DNA from: Ferdinandcohnia sp036965045
Lineage (GTDB): Bacteria > Bacillota > Bacilli > Bacillales > Bacillaceae_L
DNA length: 64,000 bases
Assembly (NCBI RefSeq): GCF_036965045.1
Contig: NZ_JBALOV010000011.1
Coordinates: forward strand, 13,587 to 77,586
Direction: 5' to 3'
This document shows, piece after piece, positions 24,812 to 32,945 of the stretch; the stretch's first letter is position 1, and every line of letters starts with the position of its first letter. The position numbers and the translations under genes are program-made. The notes under the pieces are model-generated. The model was not told where the DNA came from. It saw nothing but the letters and a program-made list of their open reading frames with translations, and made no database searches.

Positions 24812-25618
24812 ATGAAAAGAGTAAAAAAATCAATATGTAAAATGATATATAAAACGAAAAAATATGGTAGTGAATTAACATTCCCATATACTGGAAATGG
24901 AAAAAATATGAGGGCTTTAAAAAATGTCCATTTGAATGAACGTTGTTTTATTATCGGGAACGGTCCAAGTCTTACAATTGAAGATCTTAATAAGTTAAAA
25001 AATGAAATTACATTTGCCTTCAATAGAATTTATCATACATTTGATCAAACTAAATGGCGACCTACATATTACTGCTCTGAAGATAATAAAACAATTTTTA
25101 ATAGTAGAGAGGAGATTAATAGCCTAAGAGTAGAAAATAAATTTTTTCCTATTAACCTTCCAAGAGATTACAAGATTCAATTCAATAATGCTAAGTATTA
25201 CATATTCAAATTTGGTGATGGGAGTGTCGAACCGAAGTTCTCTAATGACATTGTTAAAGGAATTTACTGGGGAAATACAGTAGCATACACCGCGATTCAA
25301 ATAGCTGTATATATGGGAATTACAGAGATATATTTATTAGGCATTGACCATAATTTCAGCAAAATGGTTAATGATAATGGTGAAATAATAATTGATGAAA
25401 CAGCAAAAGATTATTTTTGTGAAGAGTACAATTCTGACAAAGAAGATTTGTATATTCCTAACGTTGAAAAATCAACTAGAGCATTCATAGCAGCAAAGAA
25501 ATATGCAGATAAAAACAATATAAAAATATACAATGCAACACGTGGTGGGAAGTTAGAGGTTTTTGAAAGGATAGAATTTGGCGAAATAATTAAAAAGAAT
25601 GAGAGGCTGACAGTATGA
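24812..25618 (+). CDS. DUF115/MptE-like protein, candidate CMP-sugar transferase (copy 1)
   Basis: 268-residue soluble protein. Key blocks: C-F-I-I-G-N-G-P-S-L at residues 45-54, ITFAFNRIYHTFDQTKWRP just after it, GNTVAYTAIQIAVYMG and EIYLLGIDHNF, and a C-terminal IYNATRGGKLEVFERI. This is the DUF115/MptE-like group. The same order (GNGPSL, Asn/Tyr near 75, GYKEIYLSGIDF) occurs in Campylobacter GT42 sialyltransferases, which use CMP-activated keto-sugars. Its stop overlaps the start of kdsB, which makes CMP-Kdo. I infer a Kdo transferase; this is not proven. Two paralogues lie at 32138 and 32946. Confidence 0.75.
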   Translation: MKRVKKSICKMIYKTKKYGSELTFPYTGNGKNMRALKNVHLNERCFIIGNGPSLTIEDLNKLKNEITFAFNRIYHTFDQTKWRPTYYCSEDNKTIFNSREEINSLRVENKFFPINLPRDYKIQFNNAKYYIFKFGDGSVEPKFSNDIVKGIYWGNTVAYTAIQIAVYMGITEIYLLGIDHNFSKMVNDNGEIIIDETAKDYFCEEYNSDKEDLYIPNVEKSTRAFIAAKKYADKNNIKIYNATRGGKLEVFERIEFGEIIKKNERLTV

Positions 25619-26361
25619 GAATAGTTGGCGTTATACCAGCAAGGGGCGGATCTACAAGATTTTACAACAAACCATTGGCAAATATATTTGGAAAACCAAT
25701 GGTATGGTGGGTCTACACGCATTCAAAGGAAGTAGAATGTTTTGATGAGGTATATATTGCAACAGATAGTGAAGAAATTAAAACTGAATGTGAATGCTTT
25801 GGGGCAAAAGTTATCATGACCTCTGCTGATCATGAAACTGCAACGGAAAGGCTTTATGAAGTATCACAATACATAGATGCTGACCTTTATGTAATGGTAA
25901 ATGGTGATGAGCCAGTCATAGAAGCAAAAGATATCGTAAAATGCATTCCCGCTGATTTAAATAAAGAAGCCTTTTATGTGTCCAATCTAATGACAGATTT
26001 TTCAGATCCTGTTGAAGTAGTTGATACATCTAATTTAAAAATAGTAACAAATACAGATGGAATCTGTCTGTTCATATCTAGAAGCCCTATACCATTCCCT
26101 AAAGGTGGAATGAATTATTCATATCAGAAATTTGTGGGGGTAGGGGCCTTTACTAAAAGTGCTCTACAATACTATCATGATACTCCACGAGGACCCATCG
26201 AAAAAATTGAAGAAAATGATTCTTTTAGATTTATCGAAAATAGAAAAGACATTTATTATATAAATGCACATTGTAAAACGATTTCGGTAGATACACCTAA
26301 AGATATTGAAAAGGTTGAAGAATATATGAGGAAGAATAAAATACTGGCAGTTTCAAAATAA
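25615..26361 (+). CDS. kdsB: CMP-Kdo synthetase (KdsB)
   Basis: 248-residue 3-deoxy-manno-octulosonate cytidylyltransferase. The N-terminal nucleotide loop is IPARGGSTRFYNKPLANIFG, then VYIATDSEEI, TSADHETATERLYEV and the V-N-G-D-E-P metal site, in the order of KdsB. It couples CTP to Kdo. Overlaps the DUF115 gene by 4 bases and is followed by kdsA. NeuA/PseF-type synthetases lack the HxTxTER block seen here, so CMP-Kdo is preferred over CMP-sialic acid. Unexpected in a Gram-positive locus. Confidence 0.88.
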   Translation: MRIVGVIPARGGSTRFYNKPLANIFGKPMVWWVYTHSKEVECFDEVYIATDSEEIKTECECFGAKVIMTSADHETATERLYEVSQYIDADLYVMVNGDEPVIEAKDIVKCIPADLNKEAFYVSNLMTDFSDPVEVVDTSNLKIVTNTDGICLFISRSPIPFPKGGMNYSYQKFVGVGAFTKSALQYYHDTPRGPIEKIEENDSFRFIENRKDIYYINAHCKTISVDTPKDIEKVEEYMRKNKILAVSK

Positions 26362-26404
26362 TATGTTGATGAAAAATTATACTTTATTGGAAGGAAGAAC
26401 AATA

Positions 26405-27247
26405 ATGAAAACTATGAAGATTGGTAATGTTTCAATAGATAAAACAAATTTTACACTGATTGCGGGCCCTTGTGTCATTGAATCCGAAGGACAGGTGATG
26501 GAAGTAGCTAAAAGAATGAAAGAAATTACAGGAAGACTAGGTGTTCCTTTTATTTTTAAGGCATCGTTCGATAAAGCGAACAGAACGTCTGTTACTTCGT
26601 TCAGAGGGCCAGGATTAGAAGAAGGACTCCGGATATTAAAGAAGGTAAAAGATGAGCTAGAGTTGCCCGTTGTTACAGATATCCATGAACCTTTCCAAGC
26701 AAAGGTAGCAGCAGAAATAGTTGATATGCTCCAAATACCGGCATTTCTTTGTAGACAAACAGATTTGTTACTAGAAGCTGGTAAAACAGGATTACCAATT
26801 AATATCAAAAAAGCACAATTTCTATCTGCTAAGGATATGAAAAATGTCATCACAAAAGTTGAGGAAACTGGGAATACAAATATTCTTTTGTGTGAACGAG
26901 GGAATACATTTGGATACAACAACTTAGTCGTTGACATGACTAATATTATCGAAATGAAGAAGTTTGGTTATCCAGTAGTAATTGACGCAACTCACAGTGT
27001 TCAAAAGCCAGGAGGAAATCTTACGTCTACTGGTGGCAACCGAGAATATGTAGAACCGTTAGCTAAAGCTGCTATAGCTGTAGGTGCAGATGTACTATTT
27101 ATGGAAGTGCATGAGGATCCGGATAATGCAAAATCTGATGGACCTAATATGGTAAAACTTGACCAAATTGAAGTAATGCTTCAAAAACTTATTAAAGTGT
27201 ATAAGGCGGTGAATGAGGATGTTGAACAACATAGTTATTCAATCTGA
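26405..27247 (+). CDS. kdsA: Kdo-8-phosphate synthase (KdsA), metal-dependent class
   Basis: 280-residue enzyme condensing PEP with arabinose-5-phosphate. The diagnostic block FKASFDKANRTSVTSFRGPG is present, plus RQTDLL, NIKKAQFL and DATHSVQKPGG. The N-terminal A-G-P-C-V-I-E-S holds the Cys of metal-dependent KdsA enzymes, which metal-independent forms replace with Asn. The ATG at 26405 has GGAAGGA upstream; the open frame upstream lacks a ribosome site. It overlaps kdsD by 35 bases. Confidence 0.95.
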   Translation: MKTMKIGNVSIDKTNFTLIAGPCVIESEGQVMEVAKRMKEITGRLGVPFIFKASFDKANRTSVTSFRGPGLEEGLRILKKVKDELELPVVTDIHEPFQAKVAAEIVDMLQIPAFLCRQTDLLLEAGKTGLPINIKKAQFLSAKDMKNVITKVEETGNTNILLCERGNTFGYNNLVVDMTNIIEMKKFGYPVVIDATHSVQKPGGNLTSTGGNREYVEPLAKAAIAVGADVLFMEVHEDPDNAKSDGPNMVKLDQIEVMLQKLIKVYKAVNEDVEQHSYSI

Positions 27248-28229
27248 AGTTAAGGTTGAAAATGAAATAGACATCCTTTCTGAAGCAAAGTCTGTTTTTG
27301 ACACTGAAGTTACTGCTATTAATCTAGTCAAAGATGCTTTAGATGAAAGGTTTATAAAAATAGTGGAGTTAATCTCCAATTGTAAAGGGAAAGTAATTGT
27401 TACGGGTATGGGAAAGGCAGGACATGTAGCTAGAAAAATAGCCGCAACATTATCAAGCCTTGGAACATCATCCTTCTTCATTCACCCAGCTGAAGCTCAG
27501 CACGGAGATTTAGGGATGATTGCACCAGACGATATAGTTATCGCCATTAGCTACAGTGGTGAAAGTGAAGAAATCACAAAAACCTTACCAAATATAAAAT
27601 TAATAGGGGCAAAGTTAATTGGAATCTCCGGAAATTCAAATTCAACACTTATAAGGTTTAGCGATTACTCCTTTGTATTCCCTAAGTTTATCGAAGCATG
27701 CACTATGAATCTGGCACCAACTTCAAGCACAACAGTCGAGATGGTTTTAGGGGATGCCTTAGCTGTATGTTTATCAAAAATTTACGGCTTTCAAGAGAGA
27801 AATTATGCATTATACCATCCAGCTGGCTCTCTAGGTAAAAAACTTCTCGTTAGAGTGAAGGATATCATGCATACAGGGGATCGTAATGCAGTTGTAAGTG
27901 AAGGTACTAAGTTAAAGGACGCTATTATTGAAATGAGTACGAAGGCATTAGGAATTATTAATGTCGTAAATCAAAATAGTGAGTTAATTGGAATTTTCAC
28001 AGACGGTGACCTTAGAAGAACTCTTGCAAGAGAAGTAAATGTTTATGATTTAACAGTCGAAGATGTAATGGTAAAAACGTCAATCTCAATAAATGGTGAC
28101 TTTCTCGCTGTTGATGCACTTAAGCTGATGAAGGACCAAAATATCTCTGCACTACCAATTGTACAGGAGAATAAGTTAGCTGGGACAATTCGAGTAAACG
28201 ATATTCTTGGAGTTGGTATCGTCATATGA
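27213..28229 (+). CDS. kdsD: Arabinose-5-phosphate isomerase (KdsD)
   Basis: 338-residue enzyme making arabinose-5-phosphate from ribulose-5-phosphate. It has a SIS domain (VIVTGMGKAGHVARKIAATL, S-L-G-T-S-S-F-F, HPAEAQHGDLGM, SYSGESEEI) and two CBS domains (about 205-335), the full KdsD layout. It supplies the KdsA substrate. The start is coupled to the end of kdsA and AAGG lies six bases before the ATG. Overlaps kdsC by 4 bases. Confidence 0.94.
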   Translation: MRMLNNIVIQSEVKVENEIDILSEAKSVFDTEVTAINLVKDALDERFIKIVELISNCKGKVIVTGMGKAGHVARKIAATLSSLGTSSFFIHPAEAQHGDLGMIAPDDIVIAISYSGESEEITKTLPNIKLIGAKLIGISGNSNSTLIRFSDYSFVFPKFIEACTMNLAPTSSTTVEMVLGDALAVCLSKIYGFQERNYALYHPAGSLGKKLLVRVKDIMHTGDRNAVVSEGTKLKDAIIEMSTKALGIINVVNQNSELIGIFTDGDLRRTLAREVNVYDLTVEDVMVKTSISINGDFLAVDALKLMKDQNISALPIVQENKLAGTIRVNDILGVGIVI

Positions 28230-28729
28230 TAAATGGAAAAGACCTATTAAAAATAAAAATGTTGGTAATGGATGTTGATGGTACCCTAACAAATGGAAAA
28301 ATTTATATAGGAGACAATGGGGAAGTATTTAAAGCTTTCAATGTTAAAGATGGCTATCGTTTAATCAGCTTAGAAAAGTTTGATATTATTCCAGTCATCA
28401 TTACAGGCAAAGAGTCTAAAATTTTATCTAAACGTGCAGCTGAGCTGAAAATTTCTGAGGTGTTTCAAGGAATTGATGATAAGCTAAAGGTTTTGGATGA
28501 TGTACTTAATAGATACCAGTTATCTTATGAGAATGTTGCTTATATTGGTGATGATCTAAACGATCTTGAATGTATGAGGGTATGTTATTTAACAGCTTGT
28601 CCAGCGGATGCAGTTGAAGAAGTTAAAGAACAAGTAGATTTTATTTGCAAGTGTAATGGTGGGAACGGAGCTGTCAGAGAGTTTATTGATTTAATTGTCA
28701 AAAGAGGTAAATATGAGTCAAACAACTAA
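28226..28729 (+). CDS. kdsC: Kdo-8-phosphate phosphatase (KdsC)
   Basis: 167-residue HAD phosphatase of the tetrameric KdsC type. The nucleophile motif MDVDGTLTNGKIYI is followed by F-N-V-K-D-G-Y-R-L, ITGKES (usually I-T-G-R in enterics), GIDDKLKVLDDVL and the metal motif IGDDLNDLECM. It removes phosphate from Kdo-8-P. With kdsA, kdsB and kdsD it completes CMP-Kdo synthesis in one operon. Overlaps the next gene by 17 bases. Confidence 0.93.
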   Translation: MINGKDLLKIKMLVMDVDGTLTNGKIYIGDNGEVFKAFNVKDGYRLISLEKFDIIPVIITGKESKILSKRAAELKISEVFQGIDDKLKVLDDVLNRYQLSYENVAYIGDDLNDLECMRVCYLTACPADAVEEVKEQVDFICKCNGGNGAVREFIDLIVKRGKYESNN

Positions 28730-29768
28730 TAACAATGCTGTTGATGTAATGAAATTCGTATGTGCGATATTAGTAGTTATCATTCACGCACCACCACTTC
28801 TCTCATATAATGAAACAGCAAACTTTATATTAGTGGATATAATTGCACGAATAGCAGTACCTTTCTTCTTTGTATGTGCAGGTTACTTCTTTTTTAATAA
28901 GGTAGATTTTAAGGACGGAAAGATTGAGAAAAATACTGATACTATAAAGCACCTCTATAAATATATTAAGCATTTTATTAGTATATATGTATTTTGGACT
29001 ATATTTTATCTCTTATGGTGGATACCCCTTTGGCATAATGGTGGTTATTTAACTATTGCAAATTTGAAGGGATATATATTAAGTATTCTTATATCTGGAA
29101 GCTATTATCATTTATGGTATTTACTTTCGTTGATATATGGAATGATATTTACTTTCGTAATATTAAAACATGTCCAAGTAAAACTAGTAATTTTAATCGC
29201 AGTTATTTTCTATTTAATAGGCACATATCAATATTCATATACTTGGCTTATAAGCGAAAATTTTATTATTGGTCTTTTTAATCAAGTTTATGGTTCCCTT
29301 GATTCAATAAGTATTGGGATATTTAGGGCTTTTCCATATTTAATAATGGGGCTCATATTTTCAAAGTGTAGGATCAAAATTAGTCCCTCACTTAGTGCGA
29401 TATTAAGTGTTTTATGTATAACATTGCTTGGACTAGAGGTGTGGTTACTTAAGACCACTGGTAATTCTTCCAGATTCTCATATGTTTTATTAACAGGGGT
29501 TACTGTATTCTTCATTTTTCATGCTGTAAGCAAAATTAAACTAACATACAACCAAGTATACCCAAAATTAAGGAAAATGAGTTCTATAATTTATTTTGTC
29601 CACCCAATGTTTATAAATATAAATGGGCTAATTTTGTCAAATTATTTTAATAACGATAATTCAACAATTTTATTTATTTCAGTAACATTTTATGCAATCT
29701 TGTTTAGTTTAGGTTTAATAAAATTATCACAAACTAAACAATTTTTACAATTAAATTCTGTTTATTGA
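28713..29768 (+). CDS. Membrane acyltransferase family 3
   Basis: 351-residue polytopic protein of the acyltransferase-3 family. The opening motif NAVDVMKFVCAILVVIIHAP contains the conserved His in helix 1, followed by R-I-A-V-P-F-F-F-V-C-A-G-Y-F-F; about ten membrane helices. It acetylates or acylates sugars during export. The ATG at 28713 lies within the kdsC end and has AAGAGG upstream. Another member lies at 35255. Substrate unknown. Confidence 0.88.
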   Translation: MSQTTNNNAVDVMKFVCAILVVIIHAPPLLSYNETANFILVDIIARIAVPFFFVCAGYFFFNKVDFKDGKIEKNTDTIKHLYKYIKHFISIYVFWTIFYLLWWIPLWHNGGYLTIANLKGYILSILISGSYYHLWYLLSLIYGMIFTFVILKHVQVKLVILIAVIFYLIGTYQYSYTWLISENFIIGLFNQVYGSLDSISIGIFRAFPYLIMGLIFSKCRIKISPSLSAILSVLCITLLGLEVWLLKTTGNSSRFSYVLLTGVTVFFIFHAVSKIKLTYNQVYPKLRKMSSIIYFVHPMFININGLILSNYFNNDNSTILFISVTFYAILFSLGLIKLSQTKQFLQLNSVY

Positions 29769-29995
29769 GGTGATAAACATAAAACCTATTATTTCAATCA
29801 TAGTACCTGTATACAACGTAGAAAAATATATCCATCGATGTCTTGATAGTATTTTATCACAATCCTTTTCTAACTTTGAACTAATATTAATTGACGACGG
29901 ATCAACGGGTAAGAGTGGTTCAATATGTGATAATTATTCTTTCAAGGATAGCATTCCTGTAGATCGTTAAATATCAGGTTTGAAAAAAATAGAGC

Positions 29996-30009
29996 CCCTC
30001 AGTAAGATA
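29996..30009 (+). repeat. Left sub-terminal inverted repeat of the IS
   Basis: CCCTCAGTAAGATA pairs in reverse complement with TATCAAACTGAGGG at the right end, 12 of 14 matches. Confidence 0.6.
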
Positions 30010-30058
30010 TTGAGTATAGACACCACTCTAACTCAGACCCTTAAGGAGGAAGCCCTAT

Positions 30059-31333
30059 ATGAATTTTAAAATGCAAGACAAACAAAATCAACTAATAGAA
30101 AGAATTACCGATACACATCTTATTGTTGGTGTTGATATCGCTCAACAACTACACGTCGCAAGGGCAGTTAACTTCCGTGGAATTGTAGTTGGAGATCCTC
30201 TTACATTTCAAAATAATGAAGAGGGGTTTATTAAACTATTAAACTGGATTCAAGATTTAAAAAGATTAAAAAACTTAGATGCAGCAATAGTAGGTATGGA
30301 GCCTACAGGCCATTACTGGCTTAACCTATCAAAATGGTTATTTAACCAGAACATTGAGGTAGTAACAGTCAATCCACACTTAGTAAAAAGGAATAAAGAG
30401 AATCGTGATAATACCCAATCTAAGAGTGATAAAAAAGACGCTCTCGTTATCGCGGATATGGTCAAAAACGGCTATTATTCATTGATCCGCCCAACATCAG
30501 AGTCGTTTGAAAAACTTAGAGTTTTAATGTCTAATCGAGATGTGATTGTAAAACGTCTCGTAATGTCTATTAATCAAATAAATCGATGGGTTGATGTTGT
30601 CTTTCCAGAACTGCGACAAGTGTTTAAAGATGTTTCGTGCAAAGGGGCCATCGCAACCCTCCGTTTGTTTCCGACACCAGATGAAATATCTTTAATGGAG
30701 CCACTAGATGTCATGACGGGATGGAAATCATTAATGAAAAGACAACCAGGATTTAAAAAGGCTCAATTACTAATCAGTCTAGCTAAATCTTCTATTGGAA
30801 TTGGAATGGCACTTGATGCTTATAAATTTCACTTAGATCAATTGTTAGAAGAATATGACCTATCAGTAAAACAGCTCGAAAGAGTTGAACAACAAGTAAA
30901 AGAAGTTCTCAACCAAATACCATTCGCGAAGAAACTACTTATGATAAAGGGTATAAGTGAAATCTCATTAGCAGGGATTTTAGGCGAAGCAGGTGATCTA
31001 TCTGGATTTTCCCATGGAAATTCTCTGTTACGTCATGCAGGATTACACCTAGCAGAGGCCAGTTCAGGTAAATGGAAGGGTCAGATTGTCATTTCGAAGC
31101 GTGGTAGGTCAAGACTTAGACACTTCCTCTACTTAGCAACTATGAGCCTTGTGATGAACAACCCTGAGTTTAAAGCAATCCATTCCCATAATGTGGAGGT
31201 AAAGAAATTAAAGAAAATGAAATCAATCATGAAACTCATAGGTAAATTAGCAAGGATTTTTGTAGGAATAGCGCGACGAAACGAGTCTTATAATCCACAT
31301 AAAGTACAAGCTACAATCCCATTAGCAGCTTAG
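30059..31333 (+). CDS. IS110-family transposase (DEDD, RNA-guided recombinase type)
   Basis: 424-residue transposase. The N-terminal RuvC-like DEDD domain shows LIVGVDIAQQLHVARAV (Asp), VGMEPTGHYWLNL (Glu) and DNTQSKSDKKDALVIADMV (Asp, Asp). The C-terminal Transposase_20 domain has MIKGISEISLAGILGEAGDL and AEASSGKWKGQIVISKRGRS with the likely catalytic Ser. Full length and intact, so the element may be active. AAGGAGG precedes the ATG. Known IS110 enzymes use a bridge/seeker RNA encoded in a non-coding end. Confidence 0.95.
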   Translation: MNFKMQDKQNQLIERITDTHLIVGVDIAQQLHVARAVNFRGIVVGDPLTFQNNEEGFIKLLNWIQDLKRLKNLDAAIVGMEPTGHYWLNLSKWLFNQNIEVVTVNPHLVKRNKENRDNTQSKSDKKDALVIADMVKNGYYSLIRPTSESFEKLRVLMSNRDVIVKRLVMSINQINRWVDVVFPELRQVFKDVSCKGAIATLRLFPTPDEISLMEPLDVMTGWKSLMKRQPGFKKAQLLISLAKSSIGIGMALDAYKFHLDQLLEEYDLSVKQLERVEQQVKEVLNQIPFAKKLLMIKGISEISLAGILGEAGDLSGFSHGNSLLRHAGLHLAEASSGKWKGQIVISKRGRSRLRHFLYLATMSLVMNNPEFKAIHSHNVEVKKLKKMKSIMKLIGKLARIFVGIARRNESYNPHKVQATIPLAA

Positions 31334-31449
31334 GAAAAACAGATACTAAAGGGATTAAAAAATATTAATCTATATCTTTATCTTTAATATTGAATGTTGT
31401 CTTATTCGTAGGAATTCAAATATGTACTGAGTACCAGGTTTATTCAACA

Positions 31450-31580
31450 AAAGGGCAATGTGACCCATCAGGATAGCATAACTGGCCTCCACCCCTTGGA
31501 TAGGCATGACGAAGGAATGAGAGGGCATTTGACCCGTTGAGACATGGGAGGGAAAGCCTCCAGGGGCGGCGTGGAGATGT
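31450..31580 (+). ncRNA. Predicted IS110 bridge/seeker RNA region
   Basis: The GC-rich non-coding right end of the element, unlike its AT-rich surroundings. Paired segments include GGGCAATGTGACCC, and CTCCAC (31488 region) with GTGGAG (31571-31576) flanked by CCCC and GGGG. In the IS1111-type members of the family the guide RNA is placed downstream of the transposase. Exact ends are not determined. Confidence 0.5.
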
Positions 31581-31733
31581 GCATTATATGGAAAAATATG
31601 GAGTATTAACTAACTCCTTTATTTAACTATGCCTTCACGAAGCCAAAATGATCCGAACTCGTTTCTATTAGCCGTAAATCCTATTTAAGGGATATGAAAT
31701 CCTGCGAATTAGTGAGCATTCGAGAGAGATTCG

Positions 31734-31747
31734 TATCAAACTGAGGG
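31734..31747 (-). repeat. Right sub-terminal inverted repeat of the IS
   Basis: TATCAAACTGAGGG ends two bases before the right junction; partner of the left repeat. Confidence 0.6.
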
Positions 31748-32137
31748 AGTAGAATAAGAGTTGTTCACTTAAAAAATGGAGGGATTTCTAAGGCAAGAAA
31801 TAAGGGGAAACGATACAAAGATCATTTAATAAAAAAATTAATATATAATAATAAAATTTTAAATTCAAAAGAATTCATTGAATGCTTAGAGTGGGCAGAT
31901 ACGTCCAAGGAAGATAATAGATATATAAAGTTATTAAGGACAAAAAATTATTTTCTAGTTTGGGTTGCCGAGCAAGTCATTGAGATGAAAAAGTATCTAA
32001 GCACCAAGAAAAGGGATAACAACAATCATTCGTCTCACGCTTAGAGTATAGTATAGGCTGGTAGTTTTGTTCAATTATATTTAAGTTAATTGCAAATACC
32101 ATTAATGCAGAAGTAAAAAATTGGGAGAATGTATGAA

Positions 32138-32944
32138 ATGCTCAAATATTTAAAAATGCTAATTAAAAAGATCTATAGACTAATAGGTATATTGGGTTTA
32201 TATGTAGTTTATATTTTTTCTAAATATAGTATCCCAGCCAACAGAAATAACTACAGAATTTTAAAGCTAAAAAACAAATACAATGGTAAGCGTTGCTTTA
32301 TTATTGGGAATGGACCGAGCTTGATGCCAGAAGATTTAGAAATGCTGAAAGGTGAAATTACTTTTGCTTCTAATAAAATATATAAAATTTTTAATAAGAC
32401 GACTTGGAGACCTACATTTTATATGGTAGTTGACACAATAGTATTAGAGGAAAATTTAAAAGAAATAAACTTAGTCGAAGCAAAAACAAAATTCACTTTA
32501 AGTTGTTATAAACAATTGTTTAACGCAGATATTTATTTTAACAATAACCTAAATAAAGACAAACTCGGATCTTTTTCTAATAATATTATGGAATCTTTAT
32601 ATTCCTCAGGAACAGTTTCATATCATCTCCTACAAATCGCTCATTATATGGGCTTTTCAGAAGTATATTTATTAGGACATGATTATAATTTCAAGGGAGC
32701 TATCTCGAAAACAAAAGACTTATCATTCCTGGAAAAAGAGAATAATTCTCAATTATATTTTAGTAAAGATTATATTAGGGAGGGTGAAAAAAAAGCAGGT
32801 CAGGCTCCAGAAGAAATGTATAAAGGAATGGAAAAAGCAAAATTGATTTATGAATACTCAGGTAGAAAAATTTATAATGTAACCCGTTTGTCTTACTTGG
32901 ATGTATTTGAAATGAAGAACTTTGATGAATTGTATGGGGGTTGA
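32138..32944 (+). CDS. DUF115/MptE-like protein, candidate CMP-sugar transferase (copy 2)
   Basis: 268-residue protein with an N-terminal hydrophobic helix (YRLIGILGLYVVYIFS) that may anchor it to the membrane, then RCFIIGNGPSLMPEDLEML, ITFASNKIYKIF, SGTVSYHLLQIAHYMGFSEV, YLLGHDYNF and a C-terminal IYNVTRLSYLDVF. Same family as the gene at 24812, but with H-D-Y-N in place of I-D-H-N, and further diverged. The ATG at 32138 is chosen for its spacing from GGGAG. Next to copy 3. Candidate Kdo transferase by inference from the kds genes. Confidence 0.72.
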   Translation: MLKYLKMLIKKIYRLIGILGLYVVYIFSKYSIPANRNNYRILKLKNKYNGKRCFIIGNGPSLMPEDLEMLKGEITFASNKIYKIFNKTTWRPTFYMVVDTIVLEENLKEINLVEAKTKFTLSCYKQLFNADIYFNNNLNKDKLGSFSNNIMESLYSSGTVSYHLLQIAHYMGFSEVYLLGHDYNFKGAISKTKDLSFLEKENNSQLYFSKDYIREGEKKAGQAPEEMYKGMEKAKLIYEYSGRKIYNVTRLSYLDVFEMKNFDELYGG

Positions 32945-32945
32945 A

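Larger units (their letters stand above)
29952..31749 (+). mobile_element. IS110-family insertion sequence
   Basis: Element of about 1.8 kb inserted in a GT2 gene. Boundaries are set by rejoining the interrupted reading frame (AAGGATAG|... and ...GGGAG|TAGA); an AG dinucleotide occurs at both junctions. It has no terminal inverted repeats, as usual for IS110, but imperfect sub-terminal repeats occur at 29996-30009 and 31734-31747, a feature of the IS1111 subgroup. It contains one transposase gene and a 416-base non-coding right end. The left boundary is uncertain by up to about 40 bases. Confidence 0.8.
29770..32044 (+). pseudogene. Glycosyltransferase family 2 gene split by an IS110 element
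   Basis: The left part encodes KPIISIIVPVYNVEKYIHRC, DDGSTGKSGSICDNYSFKDS and then enters IS sequence. The right part from 31748 reads SRIRVVHLKNGGISKARNKG in frame, exactly the next expected GT2 block, then continues with 78 residues that do not match GT2 (KRYKDHLIKKLIYNN...) to a stop at 32044. So the gene was cut by the insertion, and its 3' part also seems to have suffered an internal deletion. At the left end the natural first codon would be ATA at 29779, six bases after GAGGTGA; a GTG three codons upstream touches the ribosome site. Not functional as a GT2 enzyme. Confidence 0.8.

Noticed and set aside
25615..26361. Cytidylyltransferase as CMP-sialic, legionaminic or pseudaminic acid synthetase
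   Set aside because: The motif order is that of KdsB, and kdsA, kdsD and kdsC follow directly; no nonulosonic acid synthase (NeuB type) is present.
26377..26937. Long minus-strand open frame of 186 codons opposite kdsA
   Set aside because: It is a shadow of a strongly conserved gene, has Ser/Ile-rich low-complexity content, no ribosome site and no family features.
31748..32044. An independent new gene starting within the IS flank
   Set aside because: No start codon with a ribosome site exists, and the first 20 codons are plainly the continuation of the interrupted GT2 gene.
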